The position numbers were made by a program, and so were the translations under genes. This document shows, piece by piece, positions 11,201 through 19,321 of a DNA stretch of 64,000 nt. The stretch is from Acidobacteriota bacterium. Lineage in GTDB: Bacteria; Acidobacteriota; Terriglobia; Terriglobales; Acidobacteriaceae. The stretch lies in contig JARLGI010000038.1 of assembly GCA_031296115.1 (NCBI GenBank), positions 1-64,000 on the forward strand, read 5' to 3'. The number at the start of each line of letters is the position of its first letter. Within the stretch, counting starts at the first letter, position 1. The notes beneath the pieces are model-generated. The model did not search any database, was not told the DNA's origin, and worked only from the letters and a program-made list of their open reading frames with translations.

Positions 11201-11439
11201 CTACTTCGGGACTTTCGTCCGCGTTGCGCGTCGTGCAGAGTAGCGACCGTGCAATCCCAGCGCAATCTATCGAGCTTTACCAAGAATCCGACGAAGCGGC
11301 CAAGCGGAGCATCGCCGCCTGGACGCAACTGAAGAACGGTGAACTCACAAAGCTCAACCAGGCACTGTCGCATGCTGGCATGGCAACAATCCAAATTTCC
11401 CGGATCGAGCAGGAGGCTGACCTCCTGATGAACGAATAG
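8275..11439 (+). CDS. exported VPS10/sortilin-like beta-propeller protein B
   Basis: A 1,054-residue paralogue of the gene at 5088-8177. The two share the order RGGR near the mature N-terminus, the phrase YNQPTAQLYHV in the middle and DDLxxATHGRxFWILD near the end of the propeller, with BNR/Asp-box units throughout. The TTG at 8275 gives a basic, hydrophobic signal peptide (RQSARLH, then a Cys/Leu/Ser-rich core ending GGAQ); a GAGG lies about 8 bases upstream. The C-terminal 250 residues contain a beta domain and a coiled-coil-prone segment (about 890-960) with many Lys, Glu and Gln. No recognised active site. Family names imply sialidase-like folds, but the function is not established. Confidence 0.8.
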   Translation: MRQSARLHCQFLCISLCLLSLSGGAQTVSPDRLSALQWRMIGPFRGGRVVAVTGVPGDGVTYYFGSVGGGIWKTTAAGVTWTPIFDSQPVASIGALEVAPSNPNILYAGTGESDIRSDLSSGNGVYKSTDGGATWKNLGLHDSKQISRIVVDPQNPDVVYVGVLGHAYGPNEERGVYKTLDGGVTWTRPLNKGPEVGVSDLAMASSNPAVLFAGTWNAHRPPWSTYAPLRGPGGGLYRSTDHGATWTQLDGQGLPDGDWGRVGVAVAPDGKRVYALIEAAKKSGLYRSDDGGDSWTLANGDPRLTSRSWYFNWITVDPNHPDVIYVPNIALYRSEDGGKTITILRGAPGGDDYHQLWIDPKNSARLIIGTDQGTSVSLNYGQTWSSWYNQPTAQLYHVITDNEFPYHVYGAQQDTGSLGVPNRTDHGQITARDWFMVGGGESGWIAPDPNDSNVLYATGVYGSVVRYDRRTSFSQDVTPWPMSSFNSEINERKYRDPWTPMLVFSPVEKNTLYLGTQYVMKTTDGGLHWHQISPDLTGAVPNAPTAGPVTVSNAKERGFGVVFSIAPSPLKAEQIWAGSDTGLVHLTLDGGKTWQNVTPKGVADWSRISMIEASRFDAAEAYVAVDGHRVDDSRPYLYRTRDYGKTWQAVTSGLDTKAPMLAVRQDTQKRGLLFAGSDFGIYVSFDDGDHWQPLQLNLPATSVRDITIHGDDLIVATHGRSFWILDNITPLRYMDMQTHDGNARLYQPATAIRIDNDGFLGSPMPPEEPAAKNPPDGAVLDYYLRSKAKLVTLEIFDAGNKLVRRYSSAQKRDEKRLPLPIAERWLPKPVLLENSAGAHRFVWDLSWSGSGASDAEEDEGFGAPRGPRVVPGTYHVKLTVDGSSFTQDFKVEMDPRAQVTAAHLKEQLRLGLEIFGKVRSARRMLAEIGAIKKRLGEVSQQLGSNNSELQARITNLESTISTIEKGSQPSMGLETATSGLSSALRVVQSSDRAIPAQSIELYQESDEAAKRSIAAWTQLKNGELTKLNQALSHAGMATIQISRIEQEADLLMNE

Positions 11440-11462
11440 TCACTGCTCTTATCATTCGCTGA

Positions 11463-11478
11463 TGTGACGCACATCACA
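11463..11478. promoter_or_regulatory. perfect CRP/FNR-family palindrome upstream of bacterioferritin
   Basis: TGTGACGCACATCACA matches the canonical CRP operator TGTGA-N6-TCACA at every specified position. It lies 47 bases before the bacterioferritin ATG and 24 bases after the stop of the preceding gene, so it is placed to control bfr. Which CRP/FNR-family regulator binds is unknown; none is encoded in the window. Two weaker copies with the same spacing occur at 19080-19095 and 20917-20932. Confidence 0.6.
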
Positions 11479-11524
11479 GCATTCCGCGCACAATCAGGCG
11501 AACCTTGGATGACAAGGAGCCATC

Positions 11525-11998
11525 ATGCGTGGTGACAAGAAAGTAATTGAGCAATTGAATGCGGCCCTTAGCGCGGAACTGACGGCCATTGCGCAGTACA
11601 TGGTGCAGGCCGAAATGTGCGAAAGCTGGGGCTACCATCGGCTGAGCGCACTGACCAAAGCGCGCGCGATCCAGGAAATGCATCACGCCGAACATCTCAT
11701 CGAGCGCATCATTTTTCTTGACGGAACTCCCGCCATCGACATTCCGCTGACCCCGAAGGTCGGCGCCACCGTGCAGCAGCAGCTCGAAATCGACTACGCC
11801 GACGAAGCTGGGGCGGTGCGGCAATACAACGATGCCGCCAAGCTCTGCCGCGAAGTGGGCGACGCCGGTTCCAAGGACCTGTTCGAAGGCATGATCCAAG
11901 ACGAGGAGCGTCATGCCGACTTTCTCGAGGCGCAGATCCATTCCATTAAGGAGATGGGGATCGGCGCCTACCTCTCGCAGCAACTCAACGACAAGTGA
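11525..11998 (+). CDS. bfr: bacterioferritin
   Basis: A 157-residue ferritin-like four-helix protein that oxidises Fe2+ and stores iron in a 24-mer. All six diiron ferroxidase ligands are present at the same numbers as E. coli Bfr: Glu18, Glu51, His54, Glu94, Glu127, His130. Met52, the inter-subunit haem ligand that separates bacterioferritin from plain ferritin, is also present. AAGGAG lies 7 bases before the ATG. A perfect CRP/FNR-type operator lies 47 bases upstream, so redox- or cAMP-linked control is likely. No bacterioferritin-associated ferredoxin gene is adjacent. Confidence 0.96.
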   Translation: MRGDKKVIEQLNAALSAELTAIAQYMVQAEMCESWGYHRLSALTKARAIQEMHHAEHLIERIIFLDGTPAIDIPLTPKVGATVQQQLEIDYADEAGAVRQYNDAAKLCREVGDAGSKDLFEGMIQDEERHADFLEAQIHSIKEMGIGAYLSQQLNDK

Positions 11999-12377
11999 AA
12001 TGGTTCCGTCTGGGCTGCCGGATGACGGCGGCCCGCAAGCCCACTTCGACCTGGCTGCTTTGCTTTCCAAAATCCTGATGTACTGGCCTGCGCCGACGTC
12101 CGCTTCCAACTTGAAAATGTGCGAGGTTGGGAATATCACGCTGACCGTATAACGTCCCCGCACCAACTTGGCGTTCATCTTGTCCTCCGAGTTCCAAGTC
12201 CAGACATTTTCTTGTTCAGTGATCAAGTTGTGGCTTCCAGCACACCGGAATTGTCGAACGATTGGTACGGAGCGCGACGTGGAGATATACAACGAGCTTT
12301 GCCGAAGGTTTACAAAACTTATGTTTTCTTAACATCAGGGCTGCGATGCGGGTATTTACCCTACTATCAGCATAGAT
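11999..12377. other. 379-base gap; antisense reading frame with a strong ribosome site
   Basis: No plus-strand gene is supported here. On the minus strand an ATG at 12178 sits 5 bases from GGAGG (complement of 12184-12188) and opens a frame that starts MNAKLVRGRYTVSV. It has no stop until 11474, running through the whole of bfr antisense. The first about 60 residues look protein-like (alternating hydrophobic), the rest looks like a shadow of bfr. It could be the remnant of a short gene that lost its stop. The AT-richer stretch 12300-12370 is the likely promoter zone of the next gene. Confidence 0.35.
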
Positions 12378-13613
12378 ATGCGATCCGGGATTCCAATGCA
12401 GGGTTTGGTGTCGACGGCAGCAATCGCCTTGATTGTGCTGTCCGGCCTGGCAGTTTCATCGAAGAGTCTTGCCTTGCAACCGCAAGCCTCTCAGACCACA
12501 ACGCCGCAGAGCAAGACCCGGGTCGTAGGCACCGTTAAGGCGGTCAATGGCGCCACCGTCGTCGTGATGACCGACACGGGATCAGAGATGAGCGTTGTGG
12601 TTGAGCCGACGACGCGGTTGCTGCGCATGGCGCCGGGGCAGACCGATCTTAAGTCGGCGATACCTGCTCAACTCCAGGAGGTGCAGGTCGGGGATCGTCT
12701 GCTGACCGCAGGAATTTTGTCGGCGAACGGCAAGGCGGTCAACGCCTCCTCTGCTGTCATCATGAAGAAAGCCGACATCGAAGCCAGGCAGGAGCACGAG
12801 CGCGAAGACTGGCAGAAGCGTGGTGTCGGAGGCGTAGTCAAGAGCATCGATCCTGCTGGCGGCACCATCACGATCTCGACCGGCGCCCTGGGCGCAACTA
12901 ACTCTCTCGCCGTTCACGTCTCGAAGACAACCATCATCCGCCGTTACGCGCTTGACTCTGTCAAGTTTGACGATGCCAAGCCGGGCACGCTCGACCAGAT
13001 CAAGCCGGGAGACCAGCTTCGTGCGCGTGGAACGAAAAGCGACGACGGGAAGGAATTGGTGGCCGACGAAATTGTTTCTGGAACATTCCGCAACATCGCG
13101 GGCACGGTGATTTCGACCGACGCCGGTAACAGCACAATCACGGTCAACGACCTGGCGACGAAGCGGCCGGTGACTATGAAGGTCATCCCCGATTCGCAGC
13201 TCCACAAACTGCCTCCGACGGTGGCGCAGCGGATTGCCATACGGTTGAAGGGGGGCGTCCCTGGCGCTCCCGGTGGAGCAGGGTATGGCGGCGGTTCTCC
13301 CGCCGCGGCACGCAACGGCGACGCAGCTCCGGGCGGGATGGGCCCGGGCGGTTCGCGTCCGGGCGGTGGCGGCCCGCCCGATTTCCAGCAGATGTTGAAC
13401 CACATGCCGGCAGTCACGCTGGCCGAGTTGCAGAAGGGTGAAGCGGTGATGATCGTGGCCACTGAGGGCAGCGCTGAGACGCCATCTTCCGCCATCATTT
13501 TGCTTAGCGGTGTTGAGCCGATTCTCACCGCGGCGCCAAGCCAGGCCAGCACCATTCTGTCGCCGTGGAACCTGTCCACCGGCGGAAATATTGGAACGGG
13601 GGACACGCCTTAG
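12378..13613 (+). CDS. exported protein with DUF5666-like OB-fold repeats
   Basis: A 411-residue secreted or periplasmic protein. A signal peptide (about 1-33, ending SLALQ) is followed by about three beta-rich repeats that each begin GTV or GVV and carry a D-x-I-xx-GDxLxxxG turn (for example QVGDRLLTAG, KPGDQLRARG), the pattern of DUF5666. A Gly/Pro-rich low-complexity spacer (about 293-335) precedes a last segment of the same kind. The ATG at 12378 is used; ATG at codon 7 is an alternative and neither has a strong Shine-Dalgarno. It lies 100 bases ahead of the TonB-receptor-like gene, probably co-transcribed. No enzymatic motif is visible; a nucleic-acid, metal or surface-binding role is only a guess. 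Confidence 0.68.
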   Translation: MRSGIPMQGLVSTAAIALIVLSGLAVSSKSLALQPQASQTTTPQSKTRVVGTVKAVNGATVVVMTDTGSEMSVVVEPTTRLLRMAPGQTDLKSAIPAQLQEVQVGDRLLTAGILSANGKAVNASSAVIMKKADIEARQEHEREDWQKRGVGGVVKSIDPAGGTITISTGALGATNSLAVHVSKTTIIRRYALDSVKFDDAKPGTLDQIKPGDQLRARGTKSDDGKELVADEIVSGTFRNIAGTVISTDAGNSTITVNDLATKRPVTMKVIPDSQLHKLPPTVAQRIAIRLKGGVPGAPGGAGYGGGSPAAARNGDAAPGGMGPGGSRPGGGGPPDFQQMLNHMPAVTLAELQKGEAVMIVATEGSAETPSSAIILLSGVEPILTAAPSQASTILSPWNLSTGGNIGTGDTP

Positions 13614-13713
13614 GGTGAAATGGTACATAGCCTTCTCACGCTTTACGAGCACGGGCAAGCCGTGTCTCTTCAAAGCCTGTGGTCCATTAATCGACGACAC
13701 TGAAAACCCATTC

Positions 13714-16617
13714 ATGCGCTCTTTGGCAATCATCGCTCTCTCATTCATGGTTCTCGCGACCTCGTCGGTCGCCCAGACTTCCGGCGGCACTCTGCGTGGC
13801 CGGGTTACCGACCCTTCCGGCGCGGTCATTCCCAAAGCGACCGTCACCGCAACCTCGTCCGATGGCAAGACCGTCGAGACCGTCAGCAACAGTCAAGGCG
13901 TTTACGAATTCAGGGCACTGGGTCCGGGAAATTACACTCTCACGGTGATCGCGAAGGGGTTCGCGACCGACCAGGAGGCGGAAGTGAAGGTTGCCGCCGG
14001 GCAGGTGCAAGAGCTCGACATCGGTCTTCAGATAGCTGTCGAGCAGCAGCATGTCGAGGTGCAAGAGGACACGCCGACGGTCGGCATCAGTTCGGAGAAC
14101 AACGCGGGCACGCTGGTCCTTAAGGGCAAGGACCTCGATGCTCTTTCGGATGACCCTGACGAACTGCAGTCAGAGTTGGAGGCACTCGCCGGCCCCTCGG
14201 CTGGACCGAACGGTGGACAAATCTACGTGGACGGATTCACCGGCGGACAGCTCCCTCCCAAGTCCGCGATCCGGGAGATTCGCGTCAACCAGAACCCGTT
14301 CTCGGCGCAATACGACAAGCTGGGTTATGGCCGCATCGAGGTCTTTACCAAGCCCGGAACCGACCAGGTGCACGGTCAGCTCATGATGAACGGCAATTCG
14401 TCGGCCTTCAACGCGCTGAACCCGTTCGTCGAAGAGACACCGGGCTACTACTCGGAGATATTCAACGGCAACGTCAGCGGGCCCTTGGGAAAGAAGGCGT
14501 CCTACTTCTTGACGGTCCAACAGAGGAACGTCGATAACGTCTCGGTCGTTGTGGCCCAGGTACTAAACCCACAGAACCAGATTGTGCCTTTCAACCAGAC
14601 GGTGCCGAGTCCTTCACAGCGGCTCAACATAAGTCCGCGGGCCGATTTCCAGCTCTCGCAGAACAACACATTGACCGTGCGCTACCAGTACGAGCGGGAG
14701 AACCAGAACAACGAAGGCGTGGGACAGTTCTCGCTTCCTTCCGTCGGCTACAACTCGCACAGTAGCGAGCAGACGGTGCAAATCAGCGACACGCAGGTCA
14801 TCAGCCCGACCATGGTGAACGAGACACGCTTTCAATACATTCGCCAGAGCAGTAACCAGCTTCCGTTGAGCACCGATCCCACGATCGTCGTGCAGGGCGC
14901 ATTCACCGGCGGCGGCAGCTCGCAAGGTAGGATCGTTTCCAACCAGGACCATTACGAACTGCAAAACTACACTTCCATCGCGCACGGCAAGCACTTCATC
15001 AAGTTCGGCGGGCGGCTGCGGGGCACGCAGTATTCCAGCAACCTGGACTCGAACTTCAACGGTGCGTACAACTTTTCGTCGATCAACGCATACCAGATCA
15101 CCCAGCAGGGAGGGCAGGCAGCCAGCCAGTTTTCGCTGACCACCGGACAGCCCCTCAGCTATGTCTCCATGATCGACGTCGGCTTGTATGCCGAGGACGA
15201 GTGGAGGATCCGTCCCAACATTTCGCTGACCGTGGGCTTGCGCTACGAGACGCAGACGGGAATTCCGTACGAGGATAACTGGGCGCCGCGCATCAGCCTG
15301 GCGTGGGGACTCGCCCGCGGCAAGAACCCGGCCAAGACCGTTCTGCGAGGGGGTTACGGCATTTTCTATGACCGCTTCTCCTACAACTACTTGCTGGAGG
15401 CGGAGCGCCTGAACGGGACGACGCAGACGCAGTACATCGTCGCGCAGCCGGATTTCTATCCGCGGATCCCATCGCCCAGTGAGTTGCAGAAGCTGGCCAC
15501 TACTTCGCCGACGGTCTATCAGGTTTCGCCCAGCCTCAAGATCCCGTACACGATGGAAGCGGCCTTCAGCGTCGAGCGGCAACTGACCAAGAGTTCGACG
15601 GTCTCCGTCACCTACATCAATTCCCGCGGCGAACATCAACTGATTATGCGCAACGCCAACGCGCCGTTCCCGGGTACGTATAACCCAAACGATCCCACCA
15701 GCGGCATTCGTCCGTTCGGCGGCACCACCAACATTTACCAGTACGCTTCCGACGGCGTTTTCTTGCAGAACCAGCTCATCACCAACGTGAGGTTTCAGGT
15801 CGGGCAGCGAGTGTCGCTGTTTGCCTACTACACGCTGAATTTCGCCAACAGCGACCTGGGCGCGGGCGGAGGCGGCGGAGGCGGCAGCTTTTTCGGCGGA
15901 GGCTCCAGTTCGGCGGCGTTCATCATGAACTCCTATGATCCCATGGAAGACTGGGGACGCGCCGCCTTCGACGTGCGCAACCGCTTCTTCATGGGCGGCA
16001 CCATCTCCTTGCCTCACGCCTTCCGCTTGAGCCCGTTCATCCTGGCCACCTCGGCCTCGCCTTTCAACATCATCGTCGGACAGGACCTGAACGGCGACTC
16101 CATCTTCAACGACCGACCCGCGCTGGGGACGACCGCCGGGCCGGGCGGTGTGGTCAAGGTCACGCCGTGGGGCACATTCAACACCGTGCCGATTCCGGGA
16201 CAGCCGATCGCGCCCATCAACACCGGCACCGCAACCAGTCTGTTCACGTTGAATCTGCGCCTCAGCAAGACATTTGGACTGGGACCCAAACTGGAGCGTG
16301 GTGCTGCAGCCAGAGTAGGAGGTCCGGGAGGAGGCGGAGGGCCGGGCGGCAGCAGTGGTCGCGGCGGCGGTCTTGGCGGACGCGGGCTCGGTGGACCCGC
16401 CGGCAGTCCTTTTACTTTTGGAAGCGACACCAGCCACAGGTACAACCTGACGTTCAGCGTCAGCGCACGCAACCTGTTGAACAACGTGAACTACGCGCCG
16501 CCAGTCGGCAATCTCGACTCCACCATCTTCGGCACACCCAACGCGCTTGCCGGACCACCGTTTTCGTCGGGCTCGGCCAACCGGCGCATCGACCTGCAGA
16601 TGCTGTTCACGTTCTAG
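13714..16617 (+). CDS. TonB-dependent receptor-like outer-membrane protein with carboxypeptidase-regulatory N-domain (Oar-like)
   Basis: A 967-residue outer-membrane protein. The frame is open upstream to 13510 but the ATG at 13714 begins a clean signal peptide (RSLAIIALSFMVLATSSVAQ). A carboxypeptidase-regulatory-like beta-sandwich follows (about 22-105; GTLRGRVTDPSGAVIPKA and YEFRALGPGNYTLTV are typical). A plug region (to about 230; YGRIEVFTKPGT) and a long barrel ending in Phe (MLFTF) complete the architecture, which is greatly expanded in Acidobacteriota. Two Gly-rich insertions (about residues 718-735 and 868-897) probably form flexible loops. The substrate cannot be read from sequence; polysaccharide, peptide or metal complexes are possible. 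No SusD partner is adjacent. Confidence 0.85.
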   Translation: MRSLAIIALSFMVLATSSVAQTSGGTLRGRVTDPSGAVIPKATVTATSSDGKTVETVSNSQGVYEFRALGPGNYTLTVIAKGFATDQEAEVKVAAGQVQELDIGLQIAVEQQHVEVQEDTPTVGISSENNAGTLVLKGKDLDALSDDPDELQSELEALAGPSAGPNGGQIYVDGFTGGQLPPKSAIREIRVNQNPFSAQYDKLGYGRIEVFTKPGTDQVHGQLMMNGNSSAFNALNPFVEETPGYYSEIFNGNVSGPLGKKASYFLTVQQRNVDNVSVVVAQVLNPQNQIVPFNQTVPSPSQRLNISPRADFQLSQNNTLTVRYQYERENQNNEGVGQFSLPSVGYNSHSSEQTVQISDTQVISPTMVNETRFQYIRQSSNQLPLSTDPTIVVQGAFTGGGSSQGRIVSNQDHYELQNYTSIAHGKHFIKFGGRLRGTQYSSNLDSNFNGAYNFSSINAYQITQQGGQAASQFSLTTGQPLSYVSMIDVGLYAEDEWRIRPNISLTVGLRYETQTGIPYEDNWAPRISLAWGLARGKNPAKTVLRGGYGIFYDRFSYNYLLEAERLNGTTQTQYIVAQPDFYPRIPSPSELQKLATTSPTVYQVSPSLKIPYTMEAAFSVERQLTKSSTVSVTYINSRGEHQLIMRNANAPFPGTYNPNDPTSGIRPFGGTTNIYQYASDGVFLQNQLITNVRFQVGQRVSLFAYYTLNFANSDLGAGGGGGGGSFFGGGSSSAAFIMNSYDPMEDWGRAAFDVRNRFFMGGTISLPHAFRLSPFILATSASPFNIIVGQDLNGDSIFNDRPALGTTAGPGGVVKVTPWGTFNTVPIPGQPIAPINTGTATSLFTLNLRLSKTFGLGPKLERGAAARVGGPGGGGGPGGSSGRGGGLGGRGLGGPAGSPFTFGSDTSHRYNLTFSVSARNLLNNVNYAPPVGNLDSTIFGTPNALAGPPFSSGSANRRIDLQMLFTF

Positions 16618-16644
16618 CTCGCAAAACGCGACGCTAGCCGCCTT

Positions 16645-17121
16645 CTACCGGTGCACCGCCAAGTGTTGCGCAGAAGCCGCCTCCATTTCGGCCTTCCACA
16701 GCTGTTCGTAGCCGATGGCGGCATAGTAGAGCGCGCGGTCGAAGAACTGGCTCAAGGAGCGCAGCAATTCCATTTCGTGAATCAGGTCTTCCGGCTCCAG
16801 CAGGCCTTCCTCCCACAGGTAATCCCACAAGTTCTGCTTGGTAGCATGCACGGCAAACATCACTTGGCTGAACGGCACTCCCTGCCGAGCGCGCCGCGCG
16901 CCCAAGCCGATGTACCGCTCTTCGACCTCGTTGAGCGTTTTGGATAGAAGCCACTCGCTCACCTGGCTATAGATCTCGTAAGTCCGGTGCTTCAATTCAT
17001 GAGCCGGTACCTTGCTCAACAACTCGCTGCACTCTTCTGCATTCTTGAGTTTTCGGATGAGGGATTCGGAAAGTTGATCGGCATGAGTCTCGATAAGTTG
17101 AACCAACCTGATGGCGAACAT
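16645..17121 (-). CDS. RsbRD N-terminal-like sensor protein
   Basis: A 158-residue all-helical cytoplasmic protein resembling the N-terminal domain of RsbT co-antagonist RsbRD (a globin-like sensor fold feeding the stressosome). Supporting features are the basic helix GLGARRARQGVPFSQVMFA and the following aromatic-rich helix (about 78-105). No STAS domain follows, so it is a stand-alone sensor module. It has a strong AGGAGG upstream. It is last in a minus-strand run after the frameshifted elongation factor P gene (58-base gap). A partner could be the STAS protein at 3145, though nothing here proves that. Confidence 0.6.
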   Translation of the reverse strand: MFAIRLVQLIETHADQLSESLIRKLKNAEECSELLSKVPAHELKHRTYEIYSQVSEWLLSKTLNEVEERYIGLGARRARQGVPFSQVMFAVHATKQNLWDYLWEEGLLEPEDLIHEMELLRSLSQFFDRALYYAAIGYEQLWKAEMEAASAQHLAVHR

Positions 17122-17179
17122 AAGCTGCCTCCTAGCCTTGAACTTTCTCTCGCCAGCTCGCGGCGCCGGCCGGGTCGCC

Positions 17180-17760
17180 CTACACGCCGTGCTTGCGCTC
17201 TGACTTGGCGCGTTCCACGTAGCGCAAAGTCCGAATGTCTACCCGCACCAGGTCGCCTGGCCCGATGAACAGCGGCACACGGATGGAAACGCCATTGTCG
17301 AGGGTCGCCGCCTTGAATGTGCTGTCCTGCTGGGAGTGAGCCGCAGGCGCGGTGTCAGCCACCCGGCTTCGACAATACCGGGAAAGACGACGCTGATGGC
17401 ACTGCCATCGGAAAATTCCACCGGCAACTGCATTCCCGGCTGCAGGAATTTTTCGGACGGCCCAACGACGGCGAGCGGCACTTCTATCTGCTCGAAGGTA
17501 TTGGGATCCACGAAGGTGGAAGCGTCGTGGTCGCTGTATAGAAATTCCAGGTTGCGGCGCTCCAGTTCTAGGTCTTCCAACCGTTCCTGTGGGCGGAAGT
17601 GCGGTTCCCACAGGCGTCCGCTGATGACGTTGGTCAGCTTGGTCTTGACCACGCCGCCGAGTTTGGCGGCCCCGGCCTTCGCTTCCACCTCGAGCACCTT
17701 GTAGACCTGGCCCTCCACGCGGAGGGCCGTGCCGGTTTTCAACTCGGTGGCGATAACCAT
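17180..17760 (-). pseudogene. efp: elongation factor P, interrupted by a one-base frameshift
   Basis: Elongation factor P relieves ribosomes stalled at polyproline. The frame starting at the ATG at 17760 reads the KOW-like domain I, with a lysine (Lys33) in the tip loop, and the OB domain II up to about residue 132 (SVVFPGIVEA). There it leaves frame. The rest of the protein, from RVADTAP through PATL-like KAATLDNG and VPLFIGPGDLVRVD to the end, continues in the next frame to the stop at 17180. The join is at about 17362-17366, where CCGGG would need to be CCCGGG. With one base restored the product would be 193 residues, a normal EF-P length. The gene lies 13 bases after the aminotransferase gene. 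A sequencing or assembly indel is at least as likely as real loss, since both halves look fully conserved. Confidence 0.82.
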
Positions 17761-17773
17761 GGAGAAATCCCGA

Positions 17774-19030
17774 CTACATTTTTTCCACCACCACCATGGC
17801 GGGGGTGTGATGTTCCAACTCGTGTGCCACCGCAATCGACAGCCGCCGGATGCCTTCGCGGATCTGCTCCGGCTGAGCGTTGGAGAAGTTGAGCCGCATG
17901 TGCGAGCCGTCTTCGCCGCCGGGATAGAAGCACTCGCCGGGCACGAACGCAACGTCCTGGCGCAGCGCGGTGTCCAGCAGTTTCATGGTGTCGATGCCGG
18001 TCGGCAGTGTGACCCACAGGAACAGTCCGCCCTTGGGATGCGTCCACGAAACCTCGGGCGGGAAATAATCCTGCAGGGCCTGCAGCATCGCGTCACGGCG
18101 CTCGCCGTAAACCCGTCGGATGAGTTTGACGTGTTCGTCGAGGAAGCCGTCGCGCGCAACCTCGTAGGCGATCATCTGCGCGAAGGTGCTGGTATGCAGG
18201 TCGGCGCTCTGCTTCAGTTGCGTCAGGCGGCCGATAACGTCAGGCGGTGCAACGATCCAGCCCAGGCGCAGGCCCGGCGCCAGCACCTTGGAGAAGGTGC
18301 TGAGGTAGATGACGTTGCCCAGCAGGTAACCGCTGTCACGCGCCAGGTTGGTGCGGTCGAGCACCACCAGCGGCGGAAGATGTTCGCCTTCGTAACGCAG
18401 CTGGCCGTAAGGATCGTCCTCGATGATAGGGATGCCGTACTTGTCAGAGAGCAGCACCAGCTCATCGCGCCGCTCGCGCGCGAGCGTGACGCCGCCCGGG
18501 TTCTGGAAGTTCGGCAGGATGTACATGAACTTGGGGCCGGAGCGCAGCGCCTTTTCCATCTCGCTGGTCTGCAGGCCGTCGTCGTCGATGGGGATGGTGA
18601 CATACTCGGCGCCCATCAGGTCGAAGGCCTGGAGCGCGCCGAGGTAAGTGGGGCACTCGGTCAGGATGCGGTCGCCGCGGTTGATGAGCAGCTTGGCGAT
18701 CAGGTCCAGCGCCTGCTGCGATCCCGAGGTGATCATTACGTTCTCGACGGTGGCGAGAATGCCATAGCGCGCCATGTGGGCGACGATCAACTCGCGCAGT
18801 GGACGGTAACCTTCGGTCGGCCCGTACTGCAGTGCGGTCGCCGCTTGGGTCTGTAGGACCTTAGTGCAAGCCTCGCGGAAGTGCTCGACCGGGAACACCT
18901 CCGGTGCCGGAAGGCCACCGGCAAAAGAGATGACTTCAGGACGTTGCGTGAGCTTGAGCAGCTCGCGGATGATGGAACTCTTGGCGGACTTGGTACGCTG
19001 CGCGTACCGATGGGCCCAAGGTGCTGCCAT
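17774..19030 (-). CDS. PLP-dependent aminotransferase (2-aminoadipate/LysN-like fold type I)
   Basis: A 418-residue fold-type-I aminotransferase related to LysN/KAT and the catalytic half of MocR proteins. Seen: SFAGGLPAPEVFP near the start, GSQQALDLIAKLL cofactor-phosphate loop, NFQNPGG, EDDPYG (cofactor Asp) and STFSKVLAPGLRLGW with the Schiff-base lysine. No GntR DNA-binding domain is present. The start is taken at the ATG at 19030 with GGAGGTG upstream; the open frame extends to 19108 but without support. Substrate is not determinable; aromatic or branched-chain amino acids or 2-aminoadipate are usual. A CRP-like site lies about 50 bases upstream. efp follows after 13 bases. Confidence 0.84.
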   Translation of the reverse strand: MAAPWAHRYAQRTKSAKSSIIRELLKLTQRPEVISFAGGLPAPEVFPVEHFREACTKVLQTQAATALQYGPTEGYRPLRELIVAHMARYGILATVENVMITSGSQQALDLIAKLLINRGDRILTECPTYLGALQAFDLMGAEYVTIPIDDDGLQTSEMEKALRSGPKFMYILPNFQNPGGVTLARERRDELVLLSDKYGIPIIEDDPYGQLRYEGEHLPPLVVLDRTNLARDSGYLLGNVIYLSTFSKVLAPGLRLGWIVAPPDVIGRLTQLKQSADLHTSTFAQMIAYEVARDGFLDEHVKLIRRVYGERRDAMLQALQDYFPPEVSWTHPKGGLFLWVTLPTGIDTMKLLDTALRQDVAFVPGECFYPGGEDGSHMRLNFSNAQPEQIREGIRRLSIAVAHELEHHTPAMVVVEKM

Positions 19031-19079
19031 ACACACCTCCGGACTACATTCCACGTTAGCGCGGTTTGGAAAGCCTGTC

Positions 19080-19095
19080 TGTGACGCAGGACACA
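19080..19095. promoter_or_regulatory. CRP/FNR-like site upstream of the aminotransferase
   Basis: TGTGACGCAGGACACA keeps the TGTGA-N6-xCACA geometry with one mismatch from the CRP consensus and shares the first nine bases (TGTGACGCA) with the perfect site before bfr. It lies about 50 bases before the aminotransferase start, a normal distance for a promoter operator. Confidence 0.4.
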
Positions 19096-19124
19096 TGGCG
19101 CGCGGCACCTATACCGAGGCCTGT

Positions 19125-19289
19125 TCAGCTTTTCTTCGAAGTCACGGCATAGAACTCAGCCACATCCTGTTCCACGTTAGGGCTCTTGCACTTCGGGCAG
19201 GTCGCCGCTTGTGTGTCGTGCTCCTTCAGCGTCAGGACCACCTCAAACGAGTGCTGACAATCCTTGCAGATGTAATCATAGACCGGCAT
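19125..19289 (-). CDS. FmdB-family zinc-ribbon protein
   Basis: A 54-residue protein starting MPVYDYICKDC, the standard opening of FmdB/CxxC_CxxC_SSSS regulators. Two CxxC knuckles (CKDC at 8-11, CPKC at 31-34) would bind one zinc. The ATG at 19289 has GGGAGGAG upstream; the longer open frame up to 19538 overlaps the preceding gene and is not used. It lies 32 bases after the Cache-domain gene and 94 bases before the aminotransferase. The role of this family is poorly defined (first named in formamidase/amidase operons). Confidence 0.85.
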   Translation of the reverse strand: MPVYDYICKDCQHSFEVVLTLKEHDTQAATCPKCKSPNVEQDVAEFYAVTSKKS

Positions 19290-19321
19290 GGCCAACTCCT
19301 CCCAGAGTTGAGCGGGCTTGT

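Noticed and set aside
12582-13889. 435-aa minus-strand frame across the DUF5666-like gene
   Set aside because: Antisense shadow with Arg/His-rich composition.
14614-16437. 607-aa minus-strand frame antisense to the TonB-receptor-like gene
   Set aside because: Antisense shadow; no ribosome site, and the sense gene has full domain architecture.
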